A DNA stretch of 18,551 bases from UBA5314 sp964635975 (GCA_964635975.1 CAZWPO010000040.1:1-18551), one strand, 5' to 3'; positions 1 through 8,184 are shown, numbered from the stretch's first letter. Made by a program: numbers and translations. The notes: generated by a model not told the origin, from the letters alone.

Positions 1-20
1 ATCCATATACTTATGAGAAA

Positions 21-36
21 ATCATTGTTCAATGAT
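21..36 (-). terminator. Weak hairpin after the last tad-operon gene
   Basis: The arms ATCATTG (21-27) and CAATGAT (30-36) form a perfect inverted repeat about 25 nt past the stop codon of the DUF192 gene. Read on the minus strand, the stem is followed by TTTTCT. With a workable loop the stem is only 6 bp and AT-rich, so it is at best a weak intrinsic terminator. It could also be a binding site for a dimeric regulator of a gene to the left of the window. Confidence 0.3.
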
Positions 37-61
37 AGACATGCCGTTTGATTTGACTTTT

Positions 62-421
62 TTACTCCAGCGCAGTTATCGATAGCATATCTCCCACCCG
101 GGTAGTGGTGGCAGTTGCCCGGCCGGCAGGCAGCTCAACAACATAGGCGGCTTTTCTGACATAGGGACTGAAACGATAGGGCTTCATATTTTCTATAATA
201 TACACAACTTCATTCTCAGCCGACACAAAAACAACATCTATTGCTATTTTCATGCCTACACAATGTACTGATTTACAGGGTCTTATCAAAAGGGCCTGCC
301 CGGGCCTAAAAGTCTTTCGACCCAGAAGCCCCCGCAGCCTGGTCAAGAAACTATCGGCACATATACCCTTATCTGCTATAAGGTTTCCGTTGCTAAGGTT
401 CTGAATCCGAATCATCTTCAT
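62..421 (-). CDS. DUF192 family protein at the end of the tad operon
   Basis: This small soluble protein of 119 residues belongs to the DUF192 family, whose members are short single-domain proteins of unknown biochemical role. The recognisable core is SVHCVGMKIAIDVVFVS near residues 51-67, equivalent to the family's H-x3-M-x3-IDVVF pattern. The C-terminal VELPAGRA...VGDMLSI segment is also typical. No signal peptide is obvious, although many family members are exported. The gene follows tadC by 14 nt on the same strand and so is probably cotranscribed with the pilus machinery. The third codon is also ATG (start 415) and sits at a better distance from GGGATAGG, so the real protein may be 117 residues. 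The family call is firm and the function unknown; a pilus-related role is suggested only by position. Confidence 0.85.
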   Translation of the reverse strand: MKMIRIQNLSNGNLIADKGICADSFLTRLRGLLGRKTFRPGQALLIRPCKSVHCVGMKIAIDVVFVSAENEVVYIIENMKPYRFSPYVRKAAYVVELPAGRATATTTRVGDMLSITALE

Positions 422-435
422 CCTATCCCAAACCC

Positions 436-1326
436 TTACAGCATATCTTTGAGCTTGAGAACCGCCGGACCCAGCAGCACGATAATGATGGCGGGGAATA
501 TAAAAATGACCAGTGGGATCAATATTTTGATAGGAAGCTTCTGAGCTCTTTCCTCAGCCCGCATGCGCCGGTTGGCCCTCCCCTGCTTGGACTGTACCCG
601 CAGGACATTGCTGATGCTGACCCCCAACTGATCGGCCTGGATTATGGCACTCAAGAACACGGTCACGTCATCCACATCCACTCGATTGGCCATATCTCTT
701 AACGCCTCACGCCTGGGTTTACCCATGTTTATCTCCTGAAGGGTCTTTTCAAATTCGTCAGCCAGGGGACCGTTAGATTTTTCAGTAACTTTCTGAATTG
801 CCTGGTCAAAACCCAGACCAGCTTCTACACTGACACTGAGCAGGTCGAGGATATCCGGTAAACTTCTGATGATCTCATCCTTGCGTTTCTTTTCGCTGTT
901 CTTCAATAAATAGTTGGGGGCCAGAAGTCCGAAACCGGCAAAAACAATAAACAGCGGCATACTGCGCGACAAAAGTCCAATAATCAAGCAAACTACCAGA
1001 AGACCATATTTCAAGGCAATAAAACCTTCAATGTTAAGTCCCAGTGGGTATCCTGCCGCACTGAGTTTGGCTTCATATATTGACATGTTTTCTTTGCGCA
1101 CGATCCTGGCGGTTAACCAAACTGACATCCTTTTAAACAGGAAAGTCAAGCGTTTAATGAGTGGTTGATTCATTTCCGGGCCGGAGTAGAGGGCCATCTC
1201 GTCCTTGCCGATTCTTTCCAAACGCTCGATTACGGCTATCCGCTCTCCCTTTATCTTAATTAAAGAGGCAAACGCAGCCAGTGTGGCTGTGAGCATTACC
1301 ATAGCTAAAAGAAGCAGATCCATCAT
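436..1326 (-). CDS. tadC: TadC, type II secretion F-domain protein of the Tad pilus
   Basis: This is an integral membrane platform protein of the Tad/Flp pilus machine, 296 residues long. It has an N-terminal transmembrane segment (about 2-22), a central hydrophobic pair near 100-135, and a C-terminal hydrophobic hairpin near 268-292. Between them lies a T2SSF domain with the motif LPDILDLLSVSVEAGLGFDQA (about 156-176). In the family, TadB and TadC form the inner-membrane platform turned by the TadA ATPase. It follows tadB by 18 nt. The tandem ATGATG start lies just after GGGGGAG, and the second ATG (start 1323) has the better spacing. Assigning TadC rather than TadB rests on gene order, because the two are paralogues; the family itself is clear. 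Confidence 0.9.
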   Translation of the reverse strand: MMDLLLLAMVMLTATLAAFASLIKIKGERIAVIERLERIGKDEMALYSGPEMNQPLIKRLTFLFKRMSVWLTARIVRKENMSIYEAKLSAAGYPLGLNIEGFIALKYGLLVVCLIIGLLSRSMPLFIVFAGFGLLAPNYLLKNSEKKRKDEIIRSLPDILDLLSVSVEAGLGFDQAIQKVTEKSNGPLADEFEKTLQEINMGKPRREALRDMANRVDVDDVTVFLSAIIQADQLGVSISNVLRVQSKQGRANRRMRAEERAQKLPIKILIPLVIFIFPAIIIVLLGPAVLKLKDML

Positions 1327-1344
1327 TACTCCCCCATTGACTAG

Positions 1345-2295
1345 TTAGTAATCAAAACTGACCAAACCCTTAATGACCAGAATGCCGATAATCTCCATCA
1401 GCACCGCGCCAACCAACATAAAAACTCCAACTATATTAGACACCATGCCATTGAAATAGTCGGGACTGATAACTAAAATAAAGGCAGCCATAATAATTGG
1501 TAAAACCCCAATAACGATGCCGGACATTTTTCCCTGGGCAGTCAAAACCTTGACCTCCCGTTTCACCCGGTCTCTCTCTCTTATGGTTCCAGCGATATTT
1601 TCCAGAATTTCAGCCAGGTTTCCACCTATCTGCCTTTGGATTATGATTCCGGTCACGACCATATCGAGATCATCGCTCCCAGCTCTCTTACTCAGGTTTA
1701 ATAAGGCTTCCTCCTGGCTAAAGCCCAGGTTCATTTCCCTTAAGGTCCAGGAGAATTCGGTCGAAATGGGATGGGGCATTTCCTTACGGACCGCGTCCAT
1801 AGCCTGCTGAAAGCCAAACCCGGCTCTTAGAGCATTGGCCATTATGATCAGCCCATCACCCAGCTGCTGATTGAGGGCTTGAATGCGGTTTTCTTTCTTT
1901 CTCTTAACATAAAATTTGGGCGCCAGCAGTCCCCCGATAATAGTCAAAAAAGCCAGCGGCACATTATAGGTGAGCACATAGATCAATATCGGCAAAACCA
2001 GAATCAATGCAAAACAGGCCACCAGGTATTCCGCTGCTTTTAATGGGATCCCGGCCTTGGTCAAGTCGCTCTGAATGTTGTCCGCGATCTTTTTGGGAGC
2101 GATAAACCTGGATAATGATATTATGAACTCCAATAAATTCTTTTTAGGATCATCACTCTTTTTGATTGGAGCGTTCATACCTTTGATCTGGTCAAGCCTT
2201 CGCTGGTACAGCCCGTATTTGGTGAAGGTTTTGAGCAATGCTACGCAAATATACGTGGCCACCAGGAAGGTAAAGATTAATAATAATGTTTCCAT
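1345..2295 (-). CDS. tadB: TadB, type II secretion F-domain protein of the Tad pilus
   Basis: This is the first of two paralogous membrane platform proteins, 316 residues long. It starts with a transmembrane helix (about 3-22), has a second hydrophobic pair near 88-128, and ends with two more hydrophobic segments near 257-278 and 286-310. The cytoplasmic T2SSF segment carries LGDGLIIMANALRAGFGFQQA, matching the same region of the downstream TadC, and a basic stretch rich in R, K and E before the last membrane pair. The start is preceded by GGGTG at a spacing of 7 nt, and the gene lies 16 nt after tadA. It probably docks TadA at the membrane, as known for the family. Confidence 0.9.
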   Translation of the reverse strand: METLLLIFTFLVATYICVALLKTFTKYGLYQRRLDQIKGMNAPIKKSDDPKKNLLEFIISLSRFIAPKKIADNIQSDLTKAGIPLKAAEYLVACFALILVLPILIYVLTYNVPLAFLTIIGGLLAPKFYVKRKKENRIQALNQQLGDGLIIMANALRAGFGFQQAMDAVRKEMPHPISTEFSWTLREMNLGFSQEEALLNLSKRAGSDDLDMVVTGIIIQRQIGGNLAEILENIAGTIRERDRVKREVKVLTAQGKMSGIVIGVLPIIMAAFILVISPDYFNGMVSNIVGVFMLVGAVLMEIIGILVIKGLVSFDY

Positions 2296-2311
2296 TTCGT
2301 TTCACCCTTTG

Positions 2312-3682
2312 CTATTGATTGGGGTCAAAGAAATTGGCCGGGAAGCTTATTCCCACCGCGGTGAGCTTGTCAAGGCATTTAGGCGTGATCCCGGTCGCCC
2401 GGTGCTTACCCAGGACATTGCCCCGCGCATCCACACCTGTCCGCTCGTAAACGAAGATATCCTGCATGGTTATGATATCGCCTTCCATCCCGGTTACTTC
2501 CGTGATGTGAGTTATTTTTCTGGTCCCATCGGACAATCGGCTCTGGTGAACTATGATATCGACAGCTGAGGCCACCTGTTCCCGTATGGCTTTGACCGGC
2601 AGTTCCATCCCGGCCATCAAGACCATGGTCTCCAGGCGGGATATGGTATCTCGCGGGGAATTGGAGTGACCGGTGGTCAATGAACCGTCATGCCCGGTAT
2701 TCATGGCCTGGAGCATATCCAGAGCTTCGCCTCCGCGGACTTCGCCAACTACCAGGCGGTCGGGCCGCATGCGCAGGGAATTTCGCACCAGATCCCTGAT
2801 AGTTATTTCACCCTTGCCGTCGATATTGGGCGGGCGGGTCTCCAGGGTTATCACATGATCCTGCTTCAAATCCAGCTCGGCGGAGTCTTCAATGGTTATG
2901 ATGCGCTCCTCAGCCGGAATAAACGAAGAAATAATATTAAGTGTACTGGTTTTTCCTGCTCCGGTGCCTCCTGATACTACAATATTAAGCCGGCCTTTTA
3001 CACAGGCTTCGATAAACTTGGCCATATTTCCGGTCAATGTCCCCATGCTGACCAGGTCGTTTATCCCCAGCAGCTGTGAGGAGAACTTTCTTATGGTGAG
3101 GACACAGCCGTTTAAAGCCAGGGGTGGTATTATGGCATTGACACGGGAGCCATCCGGCAAGCGGGCGTCAACATAGGGCGAACTCTCATCGATGCGGCGT
3201 CCCAATGGGGCGATTATTCTTTCTATAACCGTCGCCAGGTGGTTGTTGTCTCGGAACTTTACCCTGGTCAGCTCAAGTTTACCCTTTCTCTCCACATATA
3301 TCTGTTCAGGGCCGTTGACCATTACTTCGGATACGCTTGAATCGTTCAGGAGTGGAGTGATAGGTCCGAACCCGGCCAGTTCATCCATAACCTGCCTTAT
3401 GATCTCCTCGCGATCAATGCGGGTATAATGCGACGTCTCATTGTCCAGCATGGCATCGGCAAATTCACGGATCTCCGCTTCCCATTCCAGCTTCGACTGC
3501 TCGTCCTTGGCTTTTTGCTCATCAAAGCCTATTTCTTTGATTACCTCACGGTGGATGCGGTGTACGATGTCCTGGAAACGAGTACCGCCCACCTCTCTAG
3601 CCGGTTTGGCTGCAGGCGTTACTGCTGTCGCTGCTGCCGGGTCTTCGATTTGTTTTTGCTGCAGACGGCTTAAAAGAGACAT
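2312..3682 (-). CDS. tadA: TadA/CpaF family secretion ATPase
   Basis: This is the hexameric cytoplasmic ATPase that powers Flp pilus assembly, a member of the VirB11/GspE superfamily. It is 456 residues long, normal for TadA/CpaF. Visible motifs in order are the N-terminal region up to about 100, the EVMVNGPEQIYVERKGKL segment (119-136), Walker A SGGTGAGKTS (237-246), the Asp box TIEDSAEL (263-270), and Walker B RLVVGEVRGGEA (309-320) with the expected catalytic Glu at 314. A His-box-like stretch, GHDGSLTTGHSNS, follows. The first 35 residues are rich in Ala and Pro and look disordered. ATG at 3682 is preceded by GGAG at 8 nt. tadB follows 16 nt downstream and cpaE precedes by 36 nt, so it lies in the middle of the machinery operon. 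All catalytic motifs are intact. Confidence 0.95.
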   Translation of the reverse strand: MSLLSRLQQKQIEDPAAATAVTPAAKPAREVGGTRFQDIVHRIHREVIKEIGFDEQKAKDEQSKLEWEAEIREFADAMLDNETSHYTRIDREEIIRQVMDELAGFGPITPLLNDSSVSEVMVNGPEQIYVERKGKLELTRVKFRDNNHLATVIERIIAPLGRRIDESSPYVDARLPDGSRVNAIIPPLALNGCVLTIRKFSSQLLGINDLVSMGTLTGNMAKFIEACVKGRLNIVVSGGTGAGKTSTLNIISSFIPAEERIITIEDSAELDLKQDHVITLETRPPNIDGKGEITIRDLVRNSLRMRPDRLVVGEVRGGEALDMLQAMNTGHDGSLTTGHSNSPRDTISRLETMVLMAGMELPVKAIREQVASAVDIIVHQSRLSDGTRKITHITEVTGMEGDIITMQDIFVYERTGVDARGNVLGKHRATGITPKCLDKLTAVGISFPANFFDPNQ

Positions 3683-3718
3683 ATGATCAACTCCAAATTA
3701 TTTATTAGTTAACAGGCA

Positions 3719-4876
3719 TTATTCTTTTTGCAGCAGCTGCAGGGTATTGTTGATTCCCTTGGTGATCGGCGACTTGGGGTTGATTTTGGCATAAGGAATG
3801 CCCTGGTTCATGGAGGTAAAGACCAGCCGACCGTCGCTTGGTATCTCAGCTCCGATGGTAATGTTCAATACCCTGGCCACATCGCGCGGGTCGATCCCGG
3901 CCACTCCCGAGGAGCGGTTCAAAACCACCTTGGTTCTTGGCAGCAATCCCAGCGAGCGCAGTATCTCGATGCCCTTTTTAGCGTTCTGAATGGAAGGCAG
4001 ATCAAGGCTCACCACCAGCAGGATGGTGTCTGACATCTCCAACCCGGTCAGGGTGACTTCATCCACATAGGAAGGTGTATCAATAAACGTGTAATCATAG
4101 TCATTTCTGAACAGGTTTAAGATTCGAGCAACTGCTCCGGGGCTGACCAGTTCGGCTAATTCCGGTCTTGAAGGAGGAGCTAGTATATGTACTCCATGGC
4201 GTTCATAGAGGAAGTCTTCCAACATTTCTTTTCCCGACTCTTCGCCTTCCTGAATCAGTTCCAGTATGGTCTTGCGGGGTTCCACGTTCATCAGAATACA
4301 GACATCTCCAAATTGAATGTCAAGATCTACTATAGCCACGCGGGTTCGGGACTTTTGAGCAGCGGCATAAGCCAGGTTCGTGCAGATGACGCTTTTCCCA
4401 ACGCCTCCCTTGGTTCCGAAAACACTTATTATTTTTCTCTTGGTGGAGTTGTCAGTAAAAGCGGTGGGAGCAGGCCCTCCCTGCCTCAACCCGAGGTCGC
4501 TCCGGTTGAGCTCCGCGACCTGATGTATAGATGCCAACAAGTCGGCACTGGCTACCGGCTTGGTGAGGTATTCTTTGGCACCCGCCATCATGGCTCTCCT
4601 AAAATTCTGTATCTCATCATTTACTGACATAATGATAACTGATACTTTGGGATAGCTTCGGCTAATCTGCTGGGTGGCCTCAATACCATCCATTATTGGC
4701 ATATTGAAGTCCATCAGGACTATTTCTGGTTCATAGGTCGGGATCTTTTCCAGGACTTCCTGGCCATTGCGGGCCTCAGCAACAACATCAATTGTGCTGT
4801 CCAGATCCAGAATGCTCTTGACGGCAGAACGGGTATCATCACTATCATCAGCTAGAATCAATTTAATGTTTCTCAT
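3719..4876 (-). CDS. cpaE: CpaE/TadZ-like protein: receiver domain plus ParA-type ATPase
   Basis: This is a pilus localisation protein of the CpaE/TadZ type. I chose ATG 4876 (385 residues) because GGGGAGAGG precedes it at 5-6 nt; an upstream in-frame ATG at 4930 would overlap cpaB and has no such site. Residues 1-120 form a response-regulator receiver with D10/D11, the phospho-acceptor D56 in VLMDFNMP, S84, and K106 in YLTKP. Residues from about 146 form a MinD/ParA ATPase with deviant Walker A TKGGVGKS (155-162) and VAIVDLDIQFGD. In the family the ATPase half places the pilus machine at a chosen site in the cell. Many CpaE/TadZ receivers have lost the acceptor Asp; this one keeps the full set, so phosphorylation is possible. 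No histidine kinase is in the window. It follows cpaB by 13 nt. Confidence 0.9.
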   Translation of the reverse strand: MRNIKLILADDSDDTRSAVKSILDLDSTIDVVAEARNGQEVLEKIPTYEPEIVLMDFNMPIMDGIEATQQISRSYPKVSVIIMSVNDEIQNFRRAMMAGAKEYLTKPVASADLLASIHQVAELNRSDLGLRQGGPAPTAFTDNSTKRKIISVFGTKGGVGKSVICTNLAYAAAQKSRTRVAIVDLDIQFGDVCILMNVEPRKTILELIQEGEESGKEMLEDFLYERHGVHILAPPSRPELAELVSPGAVARILNLFRNDYDYTFIDTPSYVDEVTLTGLEMSDTILLVVSLDLPSIQNAKKGIEILRSLGLLPRTKVVLNRSSGVAGIDPRDVARVLNITIGAEIPSDGRLVFTSMNQGIPYAKINPKSPITKGINNTLQLLQKE

Positions 4877-4889
4877 AGCAACCTCTCCC

Positions 4890-5609
4890 CTAGTGTAAGA
4901 AATCCGCTCCCTGGAATGGAGCTGGAGCAACAGTTCCCTTGTCGACCGGAGACCTGAGCAGCAGGCGGATAGCGCCTTTTTCGACTGCCAGCGCCAGGCG
5001 TTGTGCTTCCTGGACAGATACAGCCAGGGTCACGGTTTTGCCGGCTGCCTCCTGGGCCTTCTTTTCTGCACTGATAATAGGATTATCACCAACCGACAGT
5101 ACCTGGATGTTTTGGAGCACCACCACACTGTAGGGTATGGCATCGGCTCCGGTCTGTTTGAAATCCAGGACTGAAATCACATCGACGTGATCGCCGGGCT
5201 GAACATAGCCGGAAACCCCTGATACACTGGTCACCGCTACCGACATGGCTCTTTTATTCTCGGGAATCGTATATGCCATCCGTTGCTCCTGGTCTCCACT
5301 GCTGAGCAGATTCTGGTTGAGTATCTGCTCTCCATTAAATATGCTGCTGGTAGCTACCTTGCCCAGCACGGCTGCCTTGTCGCGCACAGCTTCGCTATGC
5401 ACATATTGGGAAGGTATTTGCTCAACCACTATGTGGTTGGGATTGATTACTGTATCCTTGGGAATATTTTGAGCTGCTTTTACTACCGGGACTAAATCTC
5501 CCGGTGTGTACGCCCTTTTGATCTGCTGAAGATATACATAAAAGAGACCGGTTACTATTAAACCGAATACTATTGCCATTACCCAGTACTTCTTTGATCC
5601 TCGCAGCAT
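4890..5609 (-). CDS. cpaB: CpaB/RcpC family Flp pilus assembly protein
   Basis: This 239-residue protein starts at ATG 5609, chosen because GGGGAG lies 7 nt upstream; an in-frame TTG at 5630 would put that site inside the gene. An N-terminal transmembrane anchor (about 8-26) is followed by a SAF domain (about 40-100, with IPKDTVINPNHIVVEQIPS) and an RcpC-like domain with the signature SGYVQPGDHVDVISVLDF. In Gram-negative bacteria CpaB/RcpC works beside the outer-membrane secretin. Here no secretin is visible, so it presumably acts in the cell wall of a monoderm, perhaps binding peptidoglycan or guiding the pilus; that role is inference. It is the first gene of the machinery half of the locus. 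Confidence 0.9.
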   Translation of the reverse strand: MLRGSKKYWVMAIVFGLIVTGLFYVYLQQIKRAYTPGDLVPVVKAAQNIPKDTVINPNHIVVEQIPSQYVHSEAVRDKAAVLGKVATSSIFNGEQILNQNLLSSGDQEQRMAYTIPENKRAMSVAVTSVSGVSGYVQPGDHVDVISVLDFKQTGADAIPYSVVVLQNIQVLSVGDNPIISAEKKAQEAAGKTVTLAVSVQEAQRLALAVEKGAIRLLLRSPVDKGTVAPAPFQGADFLH

Positions 5610-5658
5610 CTTCTTTCTCCCCTTTTGCAAATGATTTGATTTATGTTAAACCATACTT

Positions 5659-5687
5659 TTTATAGGAATAAACGACCTCGCTTGTAA
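5659..5687 (-). promoter_or_regulatory. Candidate promoter for the cpaB-DUF192 machinery operon
   Basis: On the minus strand TTACAA (5682-5687) and TATAAA (5659-5664) are separated by 17 nt. The -10 matches consensus at 5 of 6 bases and the -35 at only 3 of 6. It lies in the AT-rich gap of about 200 nt (5610-5808) between the second tadG-like gene and cpaB, which is the only long gap within the tad genes. I saw no convincing terminator in this gap, so read-through from the pilin half remains possible. Confidence 0.35.
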
Positions 5688-5808
5688 TATCGTAAAAAAT
5701 AGAAATTAACTTCACGCAAATTAGCAGATTTTGTCGTATTATGGTCCTATTATCTTTACCACTGGTGCCTTCTTCTTTAATAAAAGCAGCCTGTCTGGTC
5801 TAAAGTCT

Positions 5809-6762
5809 TCAAACGCTCGGATCATAGAGCTGAGCCGAATATACTCCTCGATCGGGCGCGGTTGAACTTGTCTCCCCGGGCACCATATAGCGGATAAATC
5901 GCCCGCTCACGTCGCCCCCGTTTCCATTTTGGCTTGAATCGTCCAGCAAGAAAGCCGCAAAACCTGTGACAATGAAATCGACATTCGAACCGCTGCCGGC
6001 CGTATTGTATCCCAGTGGGACTATCATAATCCGGGGACAGCCTTCAACATAAGAGCTGATCGCACACTTGGGCGCATGAGGGCAGGCATCAATTCGGGCC
6101 TGGATGCCCTGCTTGGTTGGTCCCGCCATCACCCCGGTCTCGACCGGCAGCACATCGCCAATTCTAACAGTATTCCAGTATCCATTGGTGATATTGTCCT
6201 CATATATACTCGCACCTCCACCTCCCAAGGCCAGTGCTCCAAACCAACCCGGAGTTAAAGTATCATTGTTAGGGGGCGCGTATTTGATTTCGACCAGGTC
6301 GCCAAATGTGTAGGGATGGTCTCCGACTCCGAAAGGCACAATTCCGTTGACCGCAGAAGCCGCTCCCACCCTCGCGTAAGAACTAGCATTAATCAACTGG
6401 CTGTTCAAGCCAAATACCCGGAAAAAAAACAAGTCCAGGTTTACCTGGCCGGTACCAGTAATGGTCATCCCATCCGCACCTACTTGGAAATTAGCTGTTA
6501 CATCTTCAAGCTCGTTCAATTCAACATAGGCTTGAGCTTTTTGCAACGCCTCGGCAGGATCTCCGGGCAGGTCATGGGCTCCGGCCAGCATTGCAGCATC
6601 AATAGTATTGGTCAGGCGGTTTTTAGTCAGATACATCATCCCCGCGTCTACCGCAAAAGCCGCCATGCCGATCAGGGCAGCCATGCCCAGGCATAGCAGA
6701 ACTGAGATGTTGCCGTTTTCCCCGAAGAACAGTTTGGATAAAAGGGCCTTAATACATTTCAT
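5809..6762 (-). CDS. TadG-like minor pilin-type protein, copy 2
   Basis: This membrane-anchored extracellular protein of 317 residues is homologous to its upstream neighbour. The N-terminal Tad-type segment has ENGNISVLLCLGMAALIGMA (about 15-34, the anchor) and NRLTNTIDAAMLAGAHDL, the usual helical stalk of TadE/TadG proteins. The C-terminal part (about 138-317) is not the von Willebrand domain of classical TadG. It carries IVPFGV, GWFGAL, a Cys/His cluster C227-x-H229-x3-C233-x8-C242 within a PKC...YVEGCPRI segment, GYN, GSN, FIVTGFAAFL and FIRY. All of these recur in the paralogue. The gene lies 38 nt after copy 1 and is the last gene before the 200-nt gap. Its ribosome binding site is poor (AAGG very close to ATG), so expression may depend on coupling. 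A pilus-associated surface or tip role is likely but unproven. Confidence 0.8.
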   Translation of the reverse strand: MKCIKALLSKLFFGENGNISVLLCLGMAALIGMAAFAVDAGMMYLTKNRLTNTIDAAMLAGAHDLPGDPAEALQKAQAYVELNELEDVTANFQVGADGMTITGTGQVNLDLFFFRVFGLNSQLINASSYARVGAASAVNGIVPFGVGDHPYTFGDLVEIKYAPPNNDTLTPGWFGALALGGGGASIYEDNITNGYWNTVRIGDVLPVETGVMAGPTKQGIQARIDACPHAPKCAISSYVEGCPRIMIVPLGYNTAGSGSNVDFIVTGFAAFLLDDSSQNGNGGDVSGRFIRYMVPGETSSTAPDRGVYSAQLYDPSV

Positions 6763-6800
6763 GCCTTATCACTTACCTTCCCTGCAAGCTTCAATACGGG

Positions 6801-7733
6801 CTATTGTATCAAACTGGCTGAATATAGACCGGTATCGGCCCCGCTCGCTCCGGCATCAGTATACTGTGCCGGTGCCACATAACGGATAAACGCTCCCTCG
6901 ACATCATTGTTCGTCCCGTTGCCGGGCACATCACTGATAAGAAAAGCAGCAAAACTGGTAACTATAAAGCGCGCATTGGATCCATGTGCGCCATTGTTGT
7001 ATCCAATAGGGACAACGACGATACGCGGACATCCTTCCACATAGTGATCAATCGTGCATTTGGGACTGTGGGAGCATTGATTTATCCGGTAGGAGACTCC
7101 CTCACTGGTTGGTCCCGACATGTTCCCCGGTTCCACGGGGATCGAATCACCGACCTGGACTTTAATGTCGCATCCATATTTGATGTTGTCTCTGTAGTTG
7201 TCAGCGCCGTTTCCGTCGATGCGCAGAGCTCCGAACCATCCGTAAGTCTGGCCCTCCCCGGCGCCGTTCTTAAGTATTACCGTATCGCCATAATCCATTT
7301 CCCGCTCCTCAACGCCGAAGGGAACTATCCCAGTATACGCGCCAACTACTGATAATTGGGCCTTAGCATTAGCGTGTATGGTCTGACTGTTTATCCCTAA
7401 CACCGGTGCAAAAAATAGTGACATTTGCTCATTTGCGATACCGGTTATGCTTTTATTGTCTTCTGATACCTGAAAAGAAATATCTCCAGCATCTATCCCG
7501 TTGACTTGCGCATACTGCTCGGCTACCGCGGTGGCGTTAGCGGGATTCAAAACCAGCTCGTGGGCCCCGGCCAGCACCGCCGCATCGGTGGCGTTGACCA
7601 GCCGGTTTTTATGTAAATACATGGCGCCAACATCCAGAGATAGGGCCGCCATGCCTATAATCGCGACCATTCCGAAAGCAAGTAAAGCTCCCACATTTCC
7701 ATCTTCATTTTTTATAAATTTTCTTATTTCCAT
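6801..7733 (-). CDS. TadG-like minor pilin-type protein, copy 1
   Basis: This 310-residue protein uses ATG 7733, preceded by GGGGGGTG; an ATG 18 nt upstream would place that site inside the gene. The N-terminus has DGNVGALLAFGMVAIIGMAA (11-30) as a membrane anchor, then NRLVNATDAAVLAGAHEL, the Tad-domain signature. The C-terminal half matches the downstream paralogue along its length: GIVPFGV, YGWFGALRIDGNGA, GD-x-IPVEPG-x-MSGPT, the cluster C220-x-H222-x3-C226-x8-C235, PIGYN, GSN, FIV, FAAFL and FIRY. This copy has one additional cysteine (C188). The conserved Cys/His spacing could hold a metal or form disulfides outside the cell. The gene follows tadE by 45 nt. The pair clearly arose by duplication; they may be alternative or paired subunits of the pilus tip or base. 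Confidence 0.8.
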   Translation of the reverse strand: MEIRKFIKNEDGNVGALLAFGMVAIIGMAALSLDVGAMYLHKNRLVNATDAAVLAGAHELVLNPANATAVAEQYAQVNGIDAGDISFQVSEDNKSITGIANEQMSLFFAPVLGINSQTIHANAKAQLSVVGAYTGIVPFGVEEREMDYGDTVILKNGAGEGQTYGWFGALRIDGNGADNYRDNIKYGCDIKVQVGDSIPVEPGNMSGPTSEGVSYRINQCSHSPKCTIDHYVEGCPRIVVVPIGYNNGAHGSNARFIVTSFAAFLISDVPGNGTNNDVEGAFIRYVAPAQYTDAGASGADTGLYSASLIQ

Positions 7734-7778
7734 AAACACACCCCCCAACATGTATAATTTCTCGCGTTGTTTAGACTA

Positions 7779-8183
7779 TTACTCAACACGCATTGTACAC
7801 TCCGAACTCAGTGGCACTGGATTGGGAACTATACTGGGTGGGATTGGCGTGAGAAGTTCCACGGAATAATTCACCGTAACCGTTAATGGCTGGCCTTTAA
7901 CCCGGCTGCCAAAGCTGGGGGAAATCTCTACCTCAATATCTGCGGCTTCCAGCGAAGCGTGATCTGCCAGTATCGCAGCCGATATCTGGCTGTCATTGTA
8001 GCCCACGGCACCAAATCGGGCTCCTTCCCGGGCCAGATTGCTTATGACCATCTGGGCATTGATTATGCGGCCGAATTCGATGATGCCCCATAAAAGTGCC
8101 AGTAAAATCGGTAGAGCCAGTGCGAACTCCACCAGTGCCTGGGCCTTTTCCTGTTTGAAAAATCTAAATAATAAGCCCTTCAT
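7779..8183 (-). CDS. tadE: TadE-like pseudopilin
   Basis: This small pseudopilin of 134 residues has a short basic leader, then QALVEFALALPILLALLWG (15-33), the type IV pilin-like hydrophobic helix with the invariant Glu at 19, followed by EFGRIINAQMVISNLAREGAR, the standard TadE stalk. TadE proteins are normally cut by the Tad prepilin peptidase just before this helix. The residue expected at -1 is Ala14 here rather than Gly. One cysteine (CTMRVE) sits near the C-terminus. The start codon lies one base after the stop of the prepilin peptidase gene, so the two are translationally coupled. The family call is firm. Confidence 0.9.
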   Translation of the reverse strand: MKGLLFRFFKQEKAQALVEFALALPILLALLWGIIEFGRIINAQMVISNLAREGARFGAVGYNDSQISAAILADHASLEAADIEVEISPSFGSRVKGQPLTVTVNYSVELLTPIPPSIVPNPVPLSSECTMRVE

Positions 8184-8184
8184 T

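Noticed and set aside
2075..2569. 164-codon plus-strand open frame opposite tadA/tadB
   Set aside because: It is antisense to two well-conserved tad genes and its protein resembles no known family. It is explained by the codon pattern of the opposite strand.
4877..4930. N-terminal extension of cpaE by 18 codons
   Set aside because: It would overlap cpaB and lacks a ribosome binding site, while ATG 4876 has GGGGAGAGG at the right distance and begins exactly at the receiver fold.
5610..5630. Upstream TTG start for cpaB
   Set aside because: The GGGGAG ribosome binding site would fall inside the gene; ATG 5609 is correctly spaced from it.
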